From positions 1 to 64,000 of the forward strand of contig JALHRS010000017.1 in the NCBI GenBank assembly GCA_022841325.1: 64,000 bases of DNA, in the 5' to 3' direction. How positions within the stretch are numbered: position 1 is the first letter of the stretch; every line of letters starts with the position of its first letter. The notes beneath the pieces were generated by a model. That model did no database searches and was not told the origin of the DNA. It was given only the letters and a program-made list of their open reading frames with translations. The position numbers and the translations under genes were made by a program. Below, piece by piece: positions 36,833 to 45,814 of this stretch. The DNA is from Lysobacterales bacterium (GTDB taxonomy: Bacteria; Pseudomonadota; Gammaproteobacteria; Xanthomonadales; SZUA-5).

Positions 36833-38863
36833 ATGCGCTCCTTGACGCCGGTCCTGGGCCTGGCCCTGCTGCTCGGATTCAGCCTGCCGCTGCTGGCTGC
36901 CGAATCCTATCGAATCGAAGCGCGACCCTCGTGGGTGACGCCGGTGGAGGCCGGCGCAGTCAAGCCCGAACTGCTCAACCAGGCGGCCGATGGCGTCTAC
37001 TACCTGCTGTCAGACATGCAGGTCCATCTGGACGGCGAGCAGGGCAGCCGCTACCGCCGCATCGTGGCCAAGGCGCTCACCGCCAAGGGTCTGGAATCGC
37101 TGGCCAATCTCGAATTCGAGTTCGATCCGAGCCATGAGGAGCTGATCCTCAATTCGGTGTCGGTGGTGCGCAAGGGCCGGGTCATCCCCAAGCTGAAAGA
37201 CGCCGAGATCCGCATCCTGCAGCGCGAGACCGAGCTCGACTATCTGGTCTTCGACGGCTCGATGAGCGCCAACATCTTCCTGGAGGATGTGCGCGTGGGC
37301 GATCTGGTGGATTACGAATACACCGTTGTCGGCCGCAATCCGGTCTTCGCCGGCCGCGATTTCGGCGCCGCCAGCCTGGAGTTTTCGGTGCCGGTGGCGC
37401 GCATTCACGTGCGCCTGCTGCACCCGATGGGCAGGCCACTGCAGTGGGCCTCCAGGCCCAAGTCGGTCAAGCCCGGCACGAGCATTGTCGATGGTCAGCA
37501 GCAGCTGGTCTGGGATCTGCGCGACGTGCCAGCCCGGCATGTGGACGGCGACTCACCCGGTTGGTACGACCCCTATGCTGCTGCCTACTGGTCCGAATAT
37601 CCGGATTGGTCCGCGGTGGTCGACTGGGCCCTGCCCTTGTACGCCGTGCCTAAGCCCAATGCCGAATTGCAGGAGGCCATCGACGAGATCAAGGCGGGTC
37701 ACGCCGATGCCGCGGCGCGCACGCAGGCGGCACTGAATTATGTGCAGTCGGAAATTCGCTACCTGGCGGTGTCGCTCGGCGCCGGCTCGCACGCGCCGAA
37801 CGCGCCCGAGGTGGTGCTGAAGCGCCGCTTCGGCGACTGCAAGGACAAGACCCTGCTGCTGTTGACCATGCTCCGCCAGCTCGGCATCGATGCCAATCCG
37901 GCGCTGGTCAATACCAGCATGCGCCGGGGCCTGCGCGAGCGGCTGGCCAGTCCGGGCGTGTTTGACCACGTGCTGGTGCAGGCCCGGGTGGATGGCCAGA
38001 GCTATTGGCTGGATCCGACCCGGATGACGCAGAAGGGCCAACTCGGCGACATCCACCAGCCCGATTTCGATCTGGCACTGCCGTTGAAGTCCGGCTCCAG
38101 GGGCCTGGTGGCCATGGGTGATCCATCTGCGCGCGTGGCCCGCAAGGAAGTGCGCGTGCAGATCGATGCCCGCTCCGGTTTTGATCAGGCCGTGGGATTC
38201 ACGGTGACCACCACGTCCAAGGGCGCCTTTGCCGAGCGTACACGGGCAGATCTGGCCGACACCGGAAGCGAGGAGATGCAGCGCAGCTTCCTGAAGTTCT
38301 ATGCCGGCTATTACCCGGGTATCCGGGTGCTCAAGCCCATCGACATCGAAGATCGGGATGACCGCAACGAGGTGCGGGTCACGGAGCACTACCAGATCGA
38401 CGAGTACGCCAGCTGGTCGGAAGAACAGCAGCGCTTCATCGCCCCGGTCAAGGTGCCCGATCTCAACGAATACCTGCGCAGCGAGGCCTCGCCGATCCGC
38501 AACGCACCGCTACGGCTGGGCTATCCGCAGAATATCGAGCTGACCACGAAGATCCTGCTGCCCGTGGTGTTCTCGATCAAGGCCAGAACCGAGCGCGTGG
38601 ATGATCCGGCCTTCAGCCTGGTGCGCAGCATTCAACCCAAGGGCACGGTGCTGACCATCGTCGACGAGTGGACCAGCAAGACCGACGAGATCAGCGCCGC
38701 CGAGACGCCGCGCTACCTGAAGAACCTGCGCGCAGCCCGCGAACTGGTCGGCTACGAACTCTATTGGAGCAAGGAGTCCAGGTCGCGCAAGGCGCCCGCC
38801 GCCGACGCCGTCACCTGGCCCAAGGTGCTGTGCTCGCTGGGCTTCGCCTGGCTCTGCAACTAG
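36833..38863 (+). CDS. DUF3857/transglutaminase-like exported protein
   Basis: About 676 residues with a signal peptide (SLTPVLGLALLLGFSLPLLA). The N-terminal DUF3857 beta domain (VHLDGEQGSRYRRIVAKAL, LVDYEYTVVGRNPVF) is followed by a transglutaminase-like fold: Cys in RRFGDCKDKTLLLL, His in FDHVLVQARVDG and Asp in YWLDPTRM. This triad resembles papain-like transglutaminases, but the substrate is unknown. GTG at 36800 is an alternative start. Its stop codon overlaps that of the convergent POT transporter (CTAG at 38860-38863). Confidence 0.8.
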   Translation: MRSLTPVLGLALLLGFSLPLLAAESYRIEARPSWVTPVEAGAVKPELLNQAADGVYYLLSDMQVHLDGEQGSRYRRIVAKALTAKGLESLANLEFEFDPSHEELILNSVSVVRKGRVIPKLKDAEIRILQRETELDYLVFDGSMSANIFLEDVRVGDLVDYEYTVVGRNPVFAGRDFGAASLEFSVPVARIHVRLLHPMGRPLQWASRPKSVKPGTSIVDGQQQLVWDLRDVPARHVDGDSPGWYDPYAAAYWSEYPDWSAVVDWALPLYAVPKPNAELQEAIDEIKAGHADAAARTQAALNYVQSEIRYLAVSLGAGSHAPNAPEVVLKRRFGDCKDKTLLLLTMLRQLGIDANPALVNTSMRRGLRERLASPGVFDHVLVQARVDGQSYWLDPTRMTQKGQLGDIHQPDFDLALPLKSGSRGLVAMGDPSARVARKEVRVQIDARSGFDQAVGFTVTTTSKGAFAERTRADLADTGSEEMQRSFLKFYAGYYPGIRVLKPIDIEDRDDRNEVRVTEHYQIDEYASWSEEQQRFIAPVKVPDLNEYLRSEASPIRNAPLRLGYPQNIELTTKILLPVVFSIKARTERVDDPAFSLVRSIQPKGTVLTIVDEWTSKTDEISAAETPRYLKNLRAARELVGYELYWSKESRSRKAPAADAVTWPKVLCSLGFAWLCN

Positions 38864-40269
38864 CGCTCCACCTCGATGGTCTGCGCCGAGGCACGCAGAG
38901 GCTGTTGCGCGCCGCCCGCCAGGGCCCGTGTGAGCACGCCGCCGAACAGCAGCACCAGCATGCCACCGGTGGCGCCGATGGCCGCGTGCAGGCCCCAGAA
39001 CCGGGCCGGACTCATCTGCTCGTAGAAGCCGCCGATCCAGCCTATTAGGTTGTTGGCGACAAACAGAGTCGTGAAAGCCACGCCCATCAGGGTGGCGTTG
39101 ACGCTGGCTGGCGCGGTGCGCGAGACCAGTGCCAGCAGCGTCGGCCAGTAGTACAGAAAGGCAATGCCCATGCCGGCGCAATAGAGCATGGGCCAGACCG
39201 GATGCACCGGCGCGCCATCGGCGATCAGAATCGCAGCCACCAGGATCAGATTGCTCGATGCTGCCAGCCAGGCGCCGATGCCGATCTTGGCCAGATCGCC
39301 GGGTTCACGCCGGCGCTCGGCCTGCTTGCGCCAGATCCAGAACAGCAGCGGCACACCGAGGATGCTGAACAGCGGATCGATGGACTGATACCACGGCACT
39401 GGAATCGTGAAGCTGCCGAGCTCGAGCGCCACCTGCGTCTGTATCCATACCGGCAGCACATTGGCCAGCTGATAGTAGGACACCGACTGGAAGATGCTGA
39501 TCAGCATCACCGCTGCCAGCGCCAGAATCACGCGCCAGTCGGCGGCAGTGAGCCTGTCGCGCTCGAAAGTCCGGCGTTCCACGCGCGCCGGCAGATGCCG
39601 ATAACCGACCAGATAGGTGGCGAGGCCCGCCAGCATGAAGATCGCCGCAATGCCGAAACCGTAGTGCCAGCCGTAGACCTTTGCCAGCAAGCCGGTCAGC
39701 AGCGGGCCGGTGACCGCGCCGACGTTGATGGCGACGCTGAAGATCGCAAATCCGCGGGTGCGCAGCGCCTCTTCATCGCGCGGATAGAGTGCGCCCACCT
39801 GGGCCGAGATATTGCCCTTCAGAAAACCCGAGCCGACCACCAGCAACACCAGCGCCAGCAGGAAGGACTGTTCGAAGGCCATCGCCAGATGACCACCGGA
39901 CATGCACAGGGCACCGATCACCACGGCGCTGCGCTGGCCGATCCAGCGATCGGCAATCCAGCCGCCGAACAAGGGCGTCAGATAGACAAACCCGGCATAC
40001 AGACCAAAGATCTGCGAGGCCAGCGCCTGCGTCGACATCGTCCCGAACAGCGATTCCACCGTCGCCCGGAACCCGGCAAAGCCGACGATATTCTCCACAT
40101 GCCCGGGCAACAGCAACTCGTTGACCATGTACAGCACCAGCAGCGCGGTCATGCCGTAATAGGAAAAGCGCTCCCAGGCTTCGGTGAAGGCCAGGTAGTA
40201 GAGGCCCTTGGGATGGCCACCCGCACCGGCAGCGATGGGTCGGGATGCAAACTGATCAATCGAGCTCAA
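38860..40269 (-). CDS. Proton-dependent oligopeptide transporter (POT/PTR2 family)
   Basis: 469 residues with at least 12 membrane segments. The E-x-x-E-R-F-x-Y-Y-G signature occurs as TEAWERFSYYG in segment 1, together with GGWIADRWIGQR. It symports di- or tripeptides with protons. The start is TTG at 40269, supported by an AGGGGAAGG ribosome site; no ATG precedes segment 1. It converges on the transglutaminase-like gene, and its stop codon overlaps that gene's stop. Confidence 0.9.
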   Translation of the reverse strand: MSSIDQFASRPIAAGAGGHPKGLYYLAFTEAWERFSYYGMTALLVLYMVNELLLPGHVENIVGFAGFRATVESLFGTMSTQALASQIFGLYAGFVYLTPLFGGWIADRWIGQRSAVVIGALCMSGGHLAMAFEQSFLLALVLLVVGSGFLKGNISAQVGALYPRDEEALRTRGFAIFSVAINVGAVTGPLLTGLLAKVYGWHYGFGIAAIFMLAGLATYLVGYRHLPARVERRTFERDRLTAADWRVILALAAVMLISIFQSVSYYQLANVLPVWIQTQVALELGSFTIPVPWYQSIDPLFSILGVPLLFWIWRKQAERRREPGDLAKIGIGAWLAASSNLILVAAILIADGAPVHPVWPMLYCAGMGIAFLYYWPTLLALVSRTAPASVNATLMGVAFTTLFVANNLIGWIGGFYEQMSPARFWGLHAAIGATGGMLVLLFGGVLTRALAGGAQQPLRASAQTIEVER

Positions 40270-40382
40270 GGCCTTCCCCTGATCTGAGACATGGGTGGAG
40301 CCTTGCTCCGCCCCGGTCCGGCATTCTGCCCCAGATTGACCTGCATCAAGGCAAGCCGAACCCAGCGGACTAGGCTGCAGCC

Positions 40383-41042
40383 ATGAACATCCACCTGCCC
40401 TTTGCTGATCGCACCGTCGCCGCGCAACTGCTGGCCAGGGCGCTGGATGAGTACCGTGGCCACCGGCCGCTGGTACTGGCGCTGCCGCGCGGCGGGGTTC
40501 CGATCGGCCATGTCATCGCCCGGGAACTGGGTGGCGATCTGGACATGGTGCAGGCCCGCAAGATCGGCGCTCCTTTCAATCCCGAGCTCGCCATCGGTGC
40601 CGTGGCCGAGAACGGCTGGCGCTTTGTCTTCGACAGCACGGCCGATCTGGACATCAGTGCCGCGCAGATCGATGCGCTGGCCGAGCGCGAGCTGGCCTTG
40701 ATGCGCAAGCGGCGCCAGGATTGGGTCCAGGGACGAGCGCCACCCGAGGTCCGCGGGCGGCTGGTCCTGGTGGTCGACGATGGCATCGCCACCGGTGCCA
40801 CCATGGTCGCGGCGATCGAGTCACTGCTGCCGCAGAAACCCGAGCGCCTGATCTGCGCCACGCCGATTGCCTCCCGGGATTGCCTCGCGCGCCTGCGCGA
40901 GATCACCCACGATCTGGTCTACCTCGCAGCACCCGAGGATTTCCGCGCCGTCGGCCAGTACTACATCGACTTCCGCCCGGTTGAGGATGTGGAGGTCAAG
41001 GCGATGCTGGCGCCATTCGCGATTTCGGCGAGATCGGGCTGA
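40383..41042 (+). CDS. Phosphoribosyltransferase family protein
   Basis: 219 residues. The PRPP-binding loop is VLVVDDGIATGATM, and the N-terminal PRGGVPIGHVIAREL is typical of the adenine/xanthine-like phosphoribosyltransferase fold used in several stand-alone family members. Substrate is unknown; a purine or pyrimidine base salvage role is possible, although proteins with this domain alone sometimes have other functions. It is divergent from the POT transporter. Confidence 0.78.
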   Translation: MNIHLPFADRTVAAQLLARALDEYRGHRPLVLALPRGGVPIGHVIARELGGDLDMVQARKIGAPFNPELAIGAVAENGWRFVFDSTADLDISAAQIDALAERELALMRKRRQDWVQGRAPPEVRGRLVLVVDDGIATGATMVAAIESLLPQKPERLICATPIASRDCLARLREITHDLVYLAAPEDFRAVGQYYIDFRPVEDVEVKAMLAPFAISARSG

Positions 41043-41125
41043 GCTGATTGTCCCCGAGCCACGCTGTACCTGGAACCTGTCCAGCACGGCGACTGCCGGA
41101 CCTGCGGCGAGCCCTGGCTGCGGTT

Positions 41126-42052
41126 TCAGGACGCTTTCTGGCGGTAGTCGGCCCCGGTCAGCTGCACCGATAGCTCCCACAGTTTCTTCGCTGCGTCCTC
41201 GTCGCGGGCGCAGCGGGACACGTGGGCCTTGCCGGGGGCGCCCTTCATCTCGCGCCAGCCCTGCGGGCCAAAGTAGTCGCCGCCCTGGACCTCGGGCTGC
41301 AGTGCCGCCATCACCGTCGGCAATGCCGCCAGCCGCGGCGGGTGAAACAGCAGCGGGCCGATGCTGTAGCGCATCAGCAGCACCTGCCAGGGTTTCAGCG
41401 TGCGCACCAGTTCGGTCTGGGACACGCCCGGATGCGCCGCCAGCGACAGCACGCGGCGGCCGGCGCCCTGCAGTCGCTGCTGCAACTCGCGGGCGAACAT
41501 CAGGCAGGCCAGCTTGGTCTGGGCGTAAGCCTGATACTTGTTGTAGCCCTGCTCCCAGTGGATGTCCTCGAAGCGGATCCGGCGCAGCGGCTGCTTGTGG
41601 GCAATGCTGCTGAGCGTGACCACGCGCGACTCGGGTTGATCGGGCATCAGCTCCAGCAGCAGCGAGGTCAGCAGGAAGTGGCCAAAGTAGTTGGCCGCCA
41701 TCTGCCCCTCGAAACCATCGACGGATCGGGCATGGGGCGTCCACATGATGCCGGCGTTGTTGATGAGCAGGTCCAGCGATCGGTGCTGCTGGCGAAAGCG
41801 GGTGGCGAAGGCGCGCACCGAGGCCAGATCGCTCAGGTCCAGCGGCAGGATGCTGAGCCTGGCGCCCGGTATCTCGGCCTCGATCTCGGCCTTGGCCGCA
41901 CTTGCGCGCTCCTCGCTGCGGCAGGCCATGACCACCTGCATGCCCTTGCCCGCGAAATAGCGGGTGGTCTCGAATCCGAGCCCGGTATTGGCGCCGGTGA
42001 CGATGGCCAGCCGGCCGGTCTGGTCTGGAACAGCATCGAGATCGAAACGCAT
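41126..42052 (-). CDS. Short-chain dehydrogenase/reductase (retinol dehydrogenase-like)
   Basis: 308 residues. The cofactor motif TGANTGLGFETTRYFA, DLSDLASVRAFA and NNAGIMWTP, the Ser in SSIAHKQP and the catalytic YAQTKLA (Tyr and Lys) are all intact. The sequence resembles the retinol dehydrogenase/protochlorophyllide reductase branch of SDRs; in bacteria, substrates are usually unknown alcohols or ketones. The frame extends to 42274 through GC-rich intergenic DNA, so I use the ATG at 42052 (MRFDLDAVP). Confidence 0.85.
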   Translation of the reverse strand: MRFDLDAVPDQTGRLAIVTGANTGLGFETTRYFAGKGMQVVMACRSEERASAAKAEIEAEIPGARLSILPLDLSDLASVRAFATRFRQQHRSLDLLINNAGIMWTPHARSVDGFEGQMAANYFGHFLLTSLLLELMPDQPESRVVTLSSIAHKQPLRRIRFEDIHWEQGYNKYQAYAQTKLACLMFARELQQRLQGAGRRVLSLAAHPGVSQTELVRTLKPWQVLLMRYSIGPLLFHPPRLAALPTVMAALQPEVQGGDYFGPQGWREMKGAPGKAHVSRCARDEDAAKKLWELSVQLTGADYRQKAS

Positions 42053-42298
42053 GAGGCCTCCGGCGAGTGATGGGGCGAGACCGCTCGGGCAATGTGCCTG
42101 TCGATCTCGTCGGCCATGATGACTCAGAAGCAGATCGGCAAGCGTTGTCCATGCGAGGCACCTGTCATGCCCGGCGGCGAGCACGAAGCAGGATTGAGCA
42201 GGGACGCGCGCCTGCGCGGCCGCTCTTGATCTGCATGCAGCCCAACAGCGGCGCCGCAGCGCGGCGCCCTCCACGAACGGCCGGCCTGCTGCTCCGCG
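42053..42298. repeat. Intergenic region with GC-rich dispersed repeat
   Basis: At 42248-42269 lies a 22-bp sequence (GCGGCGCCGCAGCG then CGGCGCCC) that is identical at 48382-48403. Upstream of both copies is GCGCGGCCGCT at a similar distance, so the repeat is about 55-60 bp and partly degenerate. I see no gene here. Confidence 0.6.
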
Positions 42299-44674
42299 CT
42301 AGGCCATACCCGTCAACCCGCTCTCCAGCGCCTCCAGCATCAGGTCCGCTTCGGTCTTCCCGAACACCATCGGCGGCTTGATCTTGATGACATTGTCCAT
42401 CGGGCCATCGGTGGACAGCAGCACGCCCTGCTCGCGGGCGTGGTTGATCAGATCGGCGGCCTCGGCGGTTGCCGGATCCAGCGTGCTGCGGTCGCGCACC
42501 AGCTCCACACCCAGGAACAGGCCGGTGCCGCGGACGTCGCCGATCAGGGCAAAGCGTCCGGCCAGGGCTTCCAGACCGGCTTTGAGATAGGCCCCGGTGC
42601 TTTGCGCGTGCTCGAGCAACTGCTCGTTCTCGATGACGTCCAGCACCGCCATGCCGATGGCCGTGGACACCGGATTGCCGCCGAAGGAGGAGAAGAATTC
42701 CATGCCGTTGGCAAAAGCCCGGGCGATCTCCGGCGTGGTGATCACGGCCGCCATCGGGTGGCCGTTGCCGATGGGTTTGCCCAGGGTGACGATGTCGGGA
42801 ACGACGTCCTGCAACTGATGCGCCCACCAGTGGCTGCCGACCCGGCCGAAACCGGTCTGGACTTCGTCGACGATGACCAGACCACCCGCCGCGCGCACCT
42901 CGCGGGCGGCGGCGCCCAGATAGCCCTGCGGGTACATGATCTGCCCGCCGCAACCGGAAATGGCCTCGGCAATGAAAGCCGCCGGACCAGCACCGGTGTT
43001 GCTGCGGATCAGCGCCAGTTTCTCGGTGACTGACTGCACATAGGCCGCCGTGCTGTCGACGCCATAGCCCTTGTGCGGACCGCGATAGGGATCGGGCAGC
43101 ATGGCGATCTCGACCTGCTCGGGCTTGCCGCGCCCGCCCTTGCGCTTGAACTTGTAGGGGCTGACATCGATCAGGCCGCCGCTGTTGCCGTGATAGCCCC
43201 AGTCCAGCGTCAGCACATGGCGGCGCCCGGTGACGGTGCGGGCGATGCGCAGCGCCAGTTCGTTGGCCTCGGTGCCCGAGCACATCATGTAGACCACCGA
43301 CAGCGGCTGCGGAAATTTCGCGCCCAGGCGTTCGGCGTAGTCGATCAGGGTGTCGTGCAGATAGCGGGTGTTGGTGTTCAGCAACGCGGCCTGGCGCGCC
43401 TGCGCCTGCACCACCTGCGGATGGCAGTGGCCGACGTGGCAGATGTTGTTGACGCCGTCGACATAGGCGCGACCCTGGTGATCGTAGAGATAGGCGCCGC
43501 GGCCGCGCACGATCTTCAGCGGATTGCGGTAGCTCAGCGACAGCGAAGGCCCGAGTACGCGGGCGCGGCGCTGGCGCAGGGCTTCGATGGATTGCGCATC
43601 CGCCGGCTGACGCTCGGGCGCCGGCAGTCCGGTCGCGGCGATATCTATCGCTTGCACATCCAGCCCCGCCGCGCTGCGGGCAAAAGCCGCCAATTGCTCC
43701 GGGTCGCATCCATCCAGCCGCGCCAGCAGACGCAGGGCTGGTGCCCGGGAGATGGTCAGATAGTCGTTGTCGGGAAACTCCCGACTGCGCCGGGAGGAGA
43801 TGCAGACACTGCCGACCAGACGCATCGCCACCAGATCAAACAGGGCATCGGCCTCCTCCGTTTCCAGCGGAAACCGGGCGGCATAGGCGGCGATCAAGGG
43901 TCGTGCCGCGGTCTGCAGATCGACCTGATCGAGCAGCGCATAAGCCAGCGTGATCGCCAGTTCATTGATCTGGCGGCCGAAACACATGTCGCCGAAGTCG
44001 ATCAGCCCGCAGACCTGATCCTGATCGTCGACCAGCAGATTGTTGTCGTTGGCATCCTGATGCAGCACCGCAGCGCGCAGGCACGCCAGGCGCGGAGCGG
44101 TGCGGGATTCGTAGCGGGCCAGCAGTCGGGCCGCGACAGCGCGATCGCCCGTATCGGCGATATCGGCCAGCCACGGCTTCAACTTCAGCACCGCGTCCAG
44201 ATTCCAGAGAAAATCGGGGCGATGCGCCGCTGGATGTCCAAAGCCCTTGAGCGCCCGCGACAGCCGGCCCATGAAACCGCCGAGACTGCCCAGCGTGGCG
44301 CTGGATCGGCTGGCCGTCGAATACAACCGCCCCGGCAGATAGCTGAGCAGGCGCACCGGGTGCAGACCCTTGGCGCCCGGCCAATGGACCATCGCGCTGC
44401 CGTCCAGCGCCGGCAGCACACGCGGCACGGCCAGTGTCGGATCCACCCGCTGCAGATGCGCCAGCACGGTGTTCTGCAGATCCAGAAAGGCTGGGTCTTC
44501 GAATCGATGGGAGATCTTCAGCACATGGCGGTGGCCGCCCGCATCGACCCGGAAATTCTGATCGCGCTCGCTGACCAGTGGGGTCAGCACGGCGCTCAGG
44601 CCATAGCTGCGTCGCAACAAGTCGAGGACGTCGGTCTCAGGGAATTGCGGCTGGGGCTCGTCGAATTCGGACAT
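42299..44674 (-). CDS. APH-family kinase fused to class III aminotransferase-fold phospho-lyase
   Basis: 791 residues. Residues about 1-350 are an aminoglycoside-phosphotransferase-like kinase ([25 protein letters not shown]). Residues about 385-791 are a class III PLP enzyme: PLP Lys in [33 protein letters not shown] and [18 protein letters not shown]. These closely resemble mammalian ethanolamine-phosphate and 5-phosphohydroxylysine phospho-lyases, and hydroxylysine kinase is an APH protein. A kinase-then-lyase pathway on an amino alcohol or hydroxylysine is therefore likely, with the exact substrate unknown. Start chosen at ATG 44674 ([10 protein letters not shown]). Confidence 0.83.
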   Translation of the reverse strand: MSEFDEPQPQFPETDVLDLLRRSYGLSAVLTPLVSERDQNFRVDAGGHRHVLKISHRFEDPAFLDLQNTVLAHLQRVDPTLAVPRVLPALDGSAMVHWPGAKGLHPVRLLSYLPGRLYSTASRSSATLGSLGGFMGRLSRALKGFGHPAAHRPDFLWNLDAVLKLKPWLADIADTGDRAVAARLLARYESRTAPRLACLRAAVLHQDANDNNLLVDDQDQVCGLIDFGDMCFGRQINELAITLAYALLDQVDLQTAARPLIAAYAARFPLETEEADALFDLVAMRLVGSVCISSRRSREFPDNDYLTISRAPALRLLARLDGCDPEQLAAFARSAAGLDVQAIDIAATGLPAPERQPADAQSIEALRQRRARVLGPSLSLSYRNPLKIVRGRGAYLYDHQGRAYVDGVNNICHVGHCHPQVVQAQARQAALLNTNTRYLHDTLIDYAERLGAKFPQPLSVVYMMCSGTEANELALRIARTVTGRRHVLTLDWGYHGNSGGLIDVSPYKFKRKGGRGKPEQVEIAMLPDPYRGPHKGYGVDSTAAYVQSVTEKLALIRSNTGAGPAAFIAEAISGCGGQIMYPQGYLGAAAREVRAAGGLVIVDEVQTGFGRVGSHWWAHQLQDVVPDIVTLGKPIGNGHPMAAVITTPEIARAFANGMEFFSSFGGNPVSTAIGMAVLDVIENEQLLEHAQSTGAYLKAGLEALAGRFALIGDVRGTGLFLGVELVRDRSTLDPATAEAADLINHAREQGVLLSTDGPMDNVIKIKPPMVFGKTEADLMLEALESGLTGMA

Positions 44675-44787
44675 GGGCTGAGTGGCTGGCAGGCGTCCAG
44701 CCATGATCGGCGATTTTTCGGGCATTGATACAGGCGCCCAGTGTGCCGCTTGCTCCGCTTCCTGGTCGGGGCTCCCTGGCATTCAGG

Positions 44788-45486
44788 TCAGGCCATCAAG
44801 GCCGCACGCAGTGCCTGCATCTCGGCGTCGACATCGGCCGGATCGGACACGGTCTGCGCCAACTCCAGCCGCAGCAATTCGAGCAGGCGCTGGCGCAGTC
44901 GACGCACCTGCACGCTGAGCGTATTTGCCGGCATGCCGAGATCCTGTGCCAGGGTGCGAAATTCGCCGGGAGCGGGCAGATCGACCACATAGATCGCCAA
45001 TCGCGCGTACTGCGCGCCGCGGCCGGCGGCCTCGGCTTCATCGCGCAAGCGGGCCAGTGCCGCCGAGACCATGGCCAGTGCGTACTCGCGCTCGAACTCG
45101 CGTTCGGGCGTCAGCCCGGCGTCGCGCAATTCCGCAGCGGCGTTGGCCGCATCCAGAGTATCCATGCGCACCCCACCACCGCGCTTGGCGGCAAAAGCCG
45201 CATCACGCTGATTGGCCAGAAAGCCCTGCAGCGTGCACAGCAGATAGCTGCGAAAACGTCCGCGCGAGCGTTCGGCGCCAATGTCATAGCGCTTCTCCAG
45301 AAATTTCAGGAAGAAACCCTGGGTCAGGTCTTCGGCATCCTGGCCCGGGTAGCCGCTGCCGCGGATGTAGGCCAGCACTGCCGCTCGATAGCTGCGGCAG
45401 AGCTCGGCCAGGGCATCAGCGGCGGCGGCATCATCGCTGCGGGCCGACAGCACCAGACTCCAGCGGGTGGTCTGGAAGCGGGCCAT
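44788..45486 (-). CDS. ECF-type RNA polymerase sigma factor
   Basis: 232 residues. Sigma region 2 appears as LCRSYRAAVLAYIRGSG...DAEDLTQGFFLKFLEK, and region 4 as TLAQDLGMPANTLSVQVRRLRQRL. The size and organisation fit the ECF group. It lies directly downstream of the Ser/Thr kinase (gap 328 bp) on the same strand; in Xanthomonas an ECF sigma factor of a comparable type is activated by a neighbouring kinase (EcfK/PknS). I infer a related kinase-sigma pairing. ATG at 45486 (MARFQTTRW) is preferred to the start at 45504. Confidence 0.8.
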   Translation of the reverse strand: MARFQTTRWSLVLSARSDDAAAADALAELCRSYRAAVLAYIRGSGYPGQDAEDLTQGFFLKFLEKRYDIGAERSRGRFRSYLLCTLQGFLANQRDAAFAAKRGGGVRMDTLDAANAAAELRDAGLTPEREFEREYALAMVSAALARLRDEAEAAGRGAQYARLAIYVVDLPAPGEFRTLAQDLGMPANTLSVQVRRLRQRLLELLRLELAQTVSDPADVDAEMQALRAALMA

Positions 45487-45814
45487 GCTCAGTTCTTCCG
45501 CCAATGACGGTCAGAACGCACCGCCCTGACCTGGCCCAGCGCCTGTGGGAGCGGGCTCCGCCCGCGACAGCTGGCGGCTGTAGCCGGGCCCTTACGGTCG
45601 CGGATGGATCTGATCTCACCAGACATACCGTAAATCATCGCTTTCAAGGTCACATGACAGGGGCAGGGGGCAAGGAGCACGGGACCTGCCCCGCCGCACG
45701 ATCTGACCTTGCAGCGAGGTTGAGCCCCTGCCCCCTGCCCCTTGCCCCTCGTTTGTTGCGCGAGCAAGCGCATTGCCCGGGTTGACCGGGACTCCCACAG
45801 GGGGCGCGGCGCGA
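45487..45814. repeat. Heptamer inverted arrays and CTGTGGGAGCGG copies between ECF sigma and kinase genes
   Basis: Left array 45660-45687 reads GGGGCAG, GGGGCAA, GGAGCAC, GGGACCT. Facing it, 45728-45749 gives GGGGCAA, GGGGCAG, GGGGCAG on the other strand. Outside these lie a CTGTGGGAGCGGG repeat (45543-45567) and an opposing CTCCCACAG (about 45792-45800). No gene is seen. The region lies between two minus-strand genes that may be functionally linked. Confidence 0.75.
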
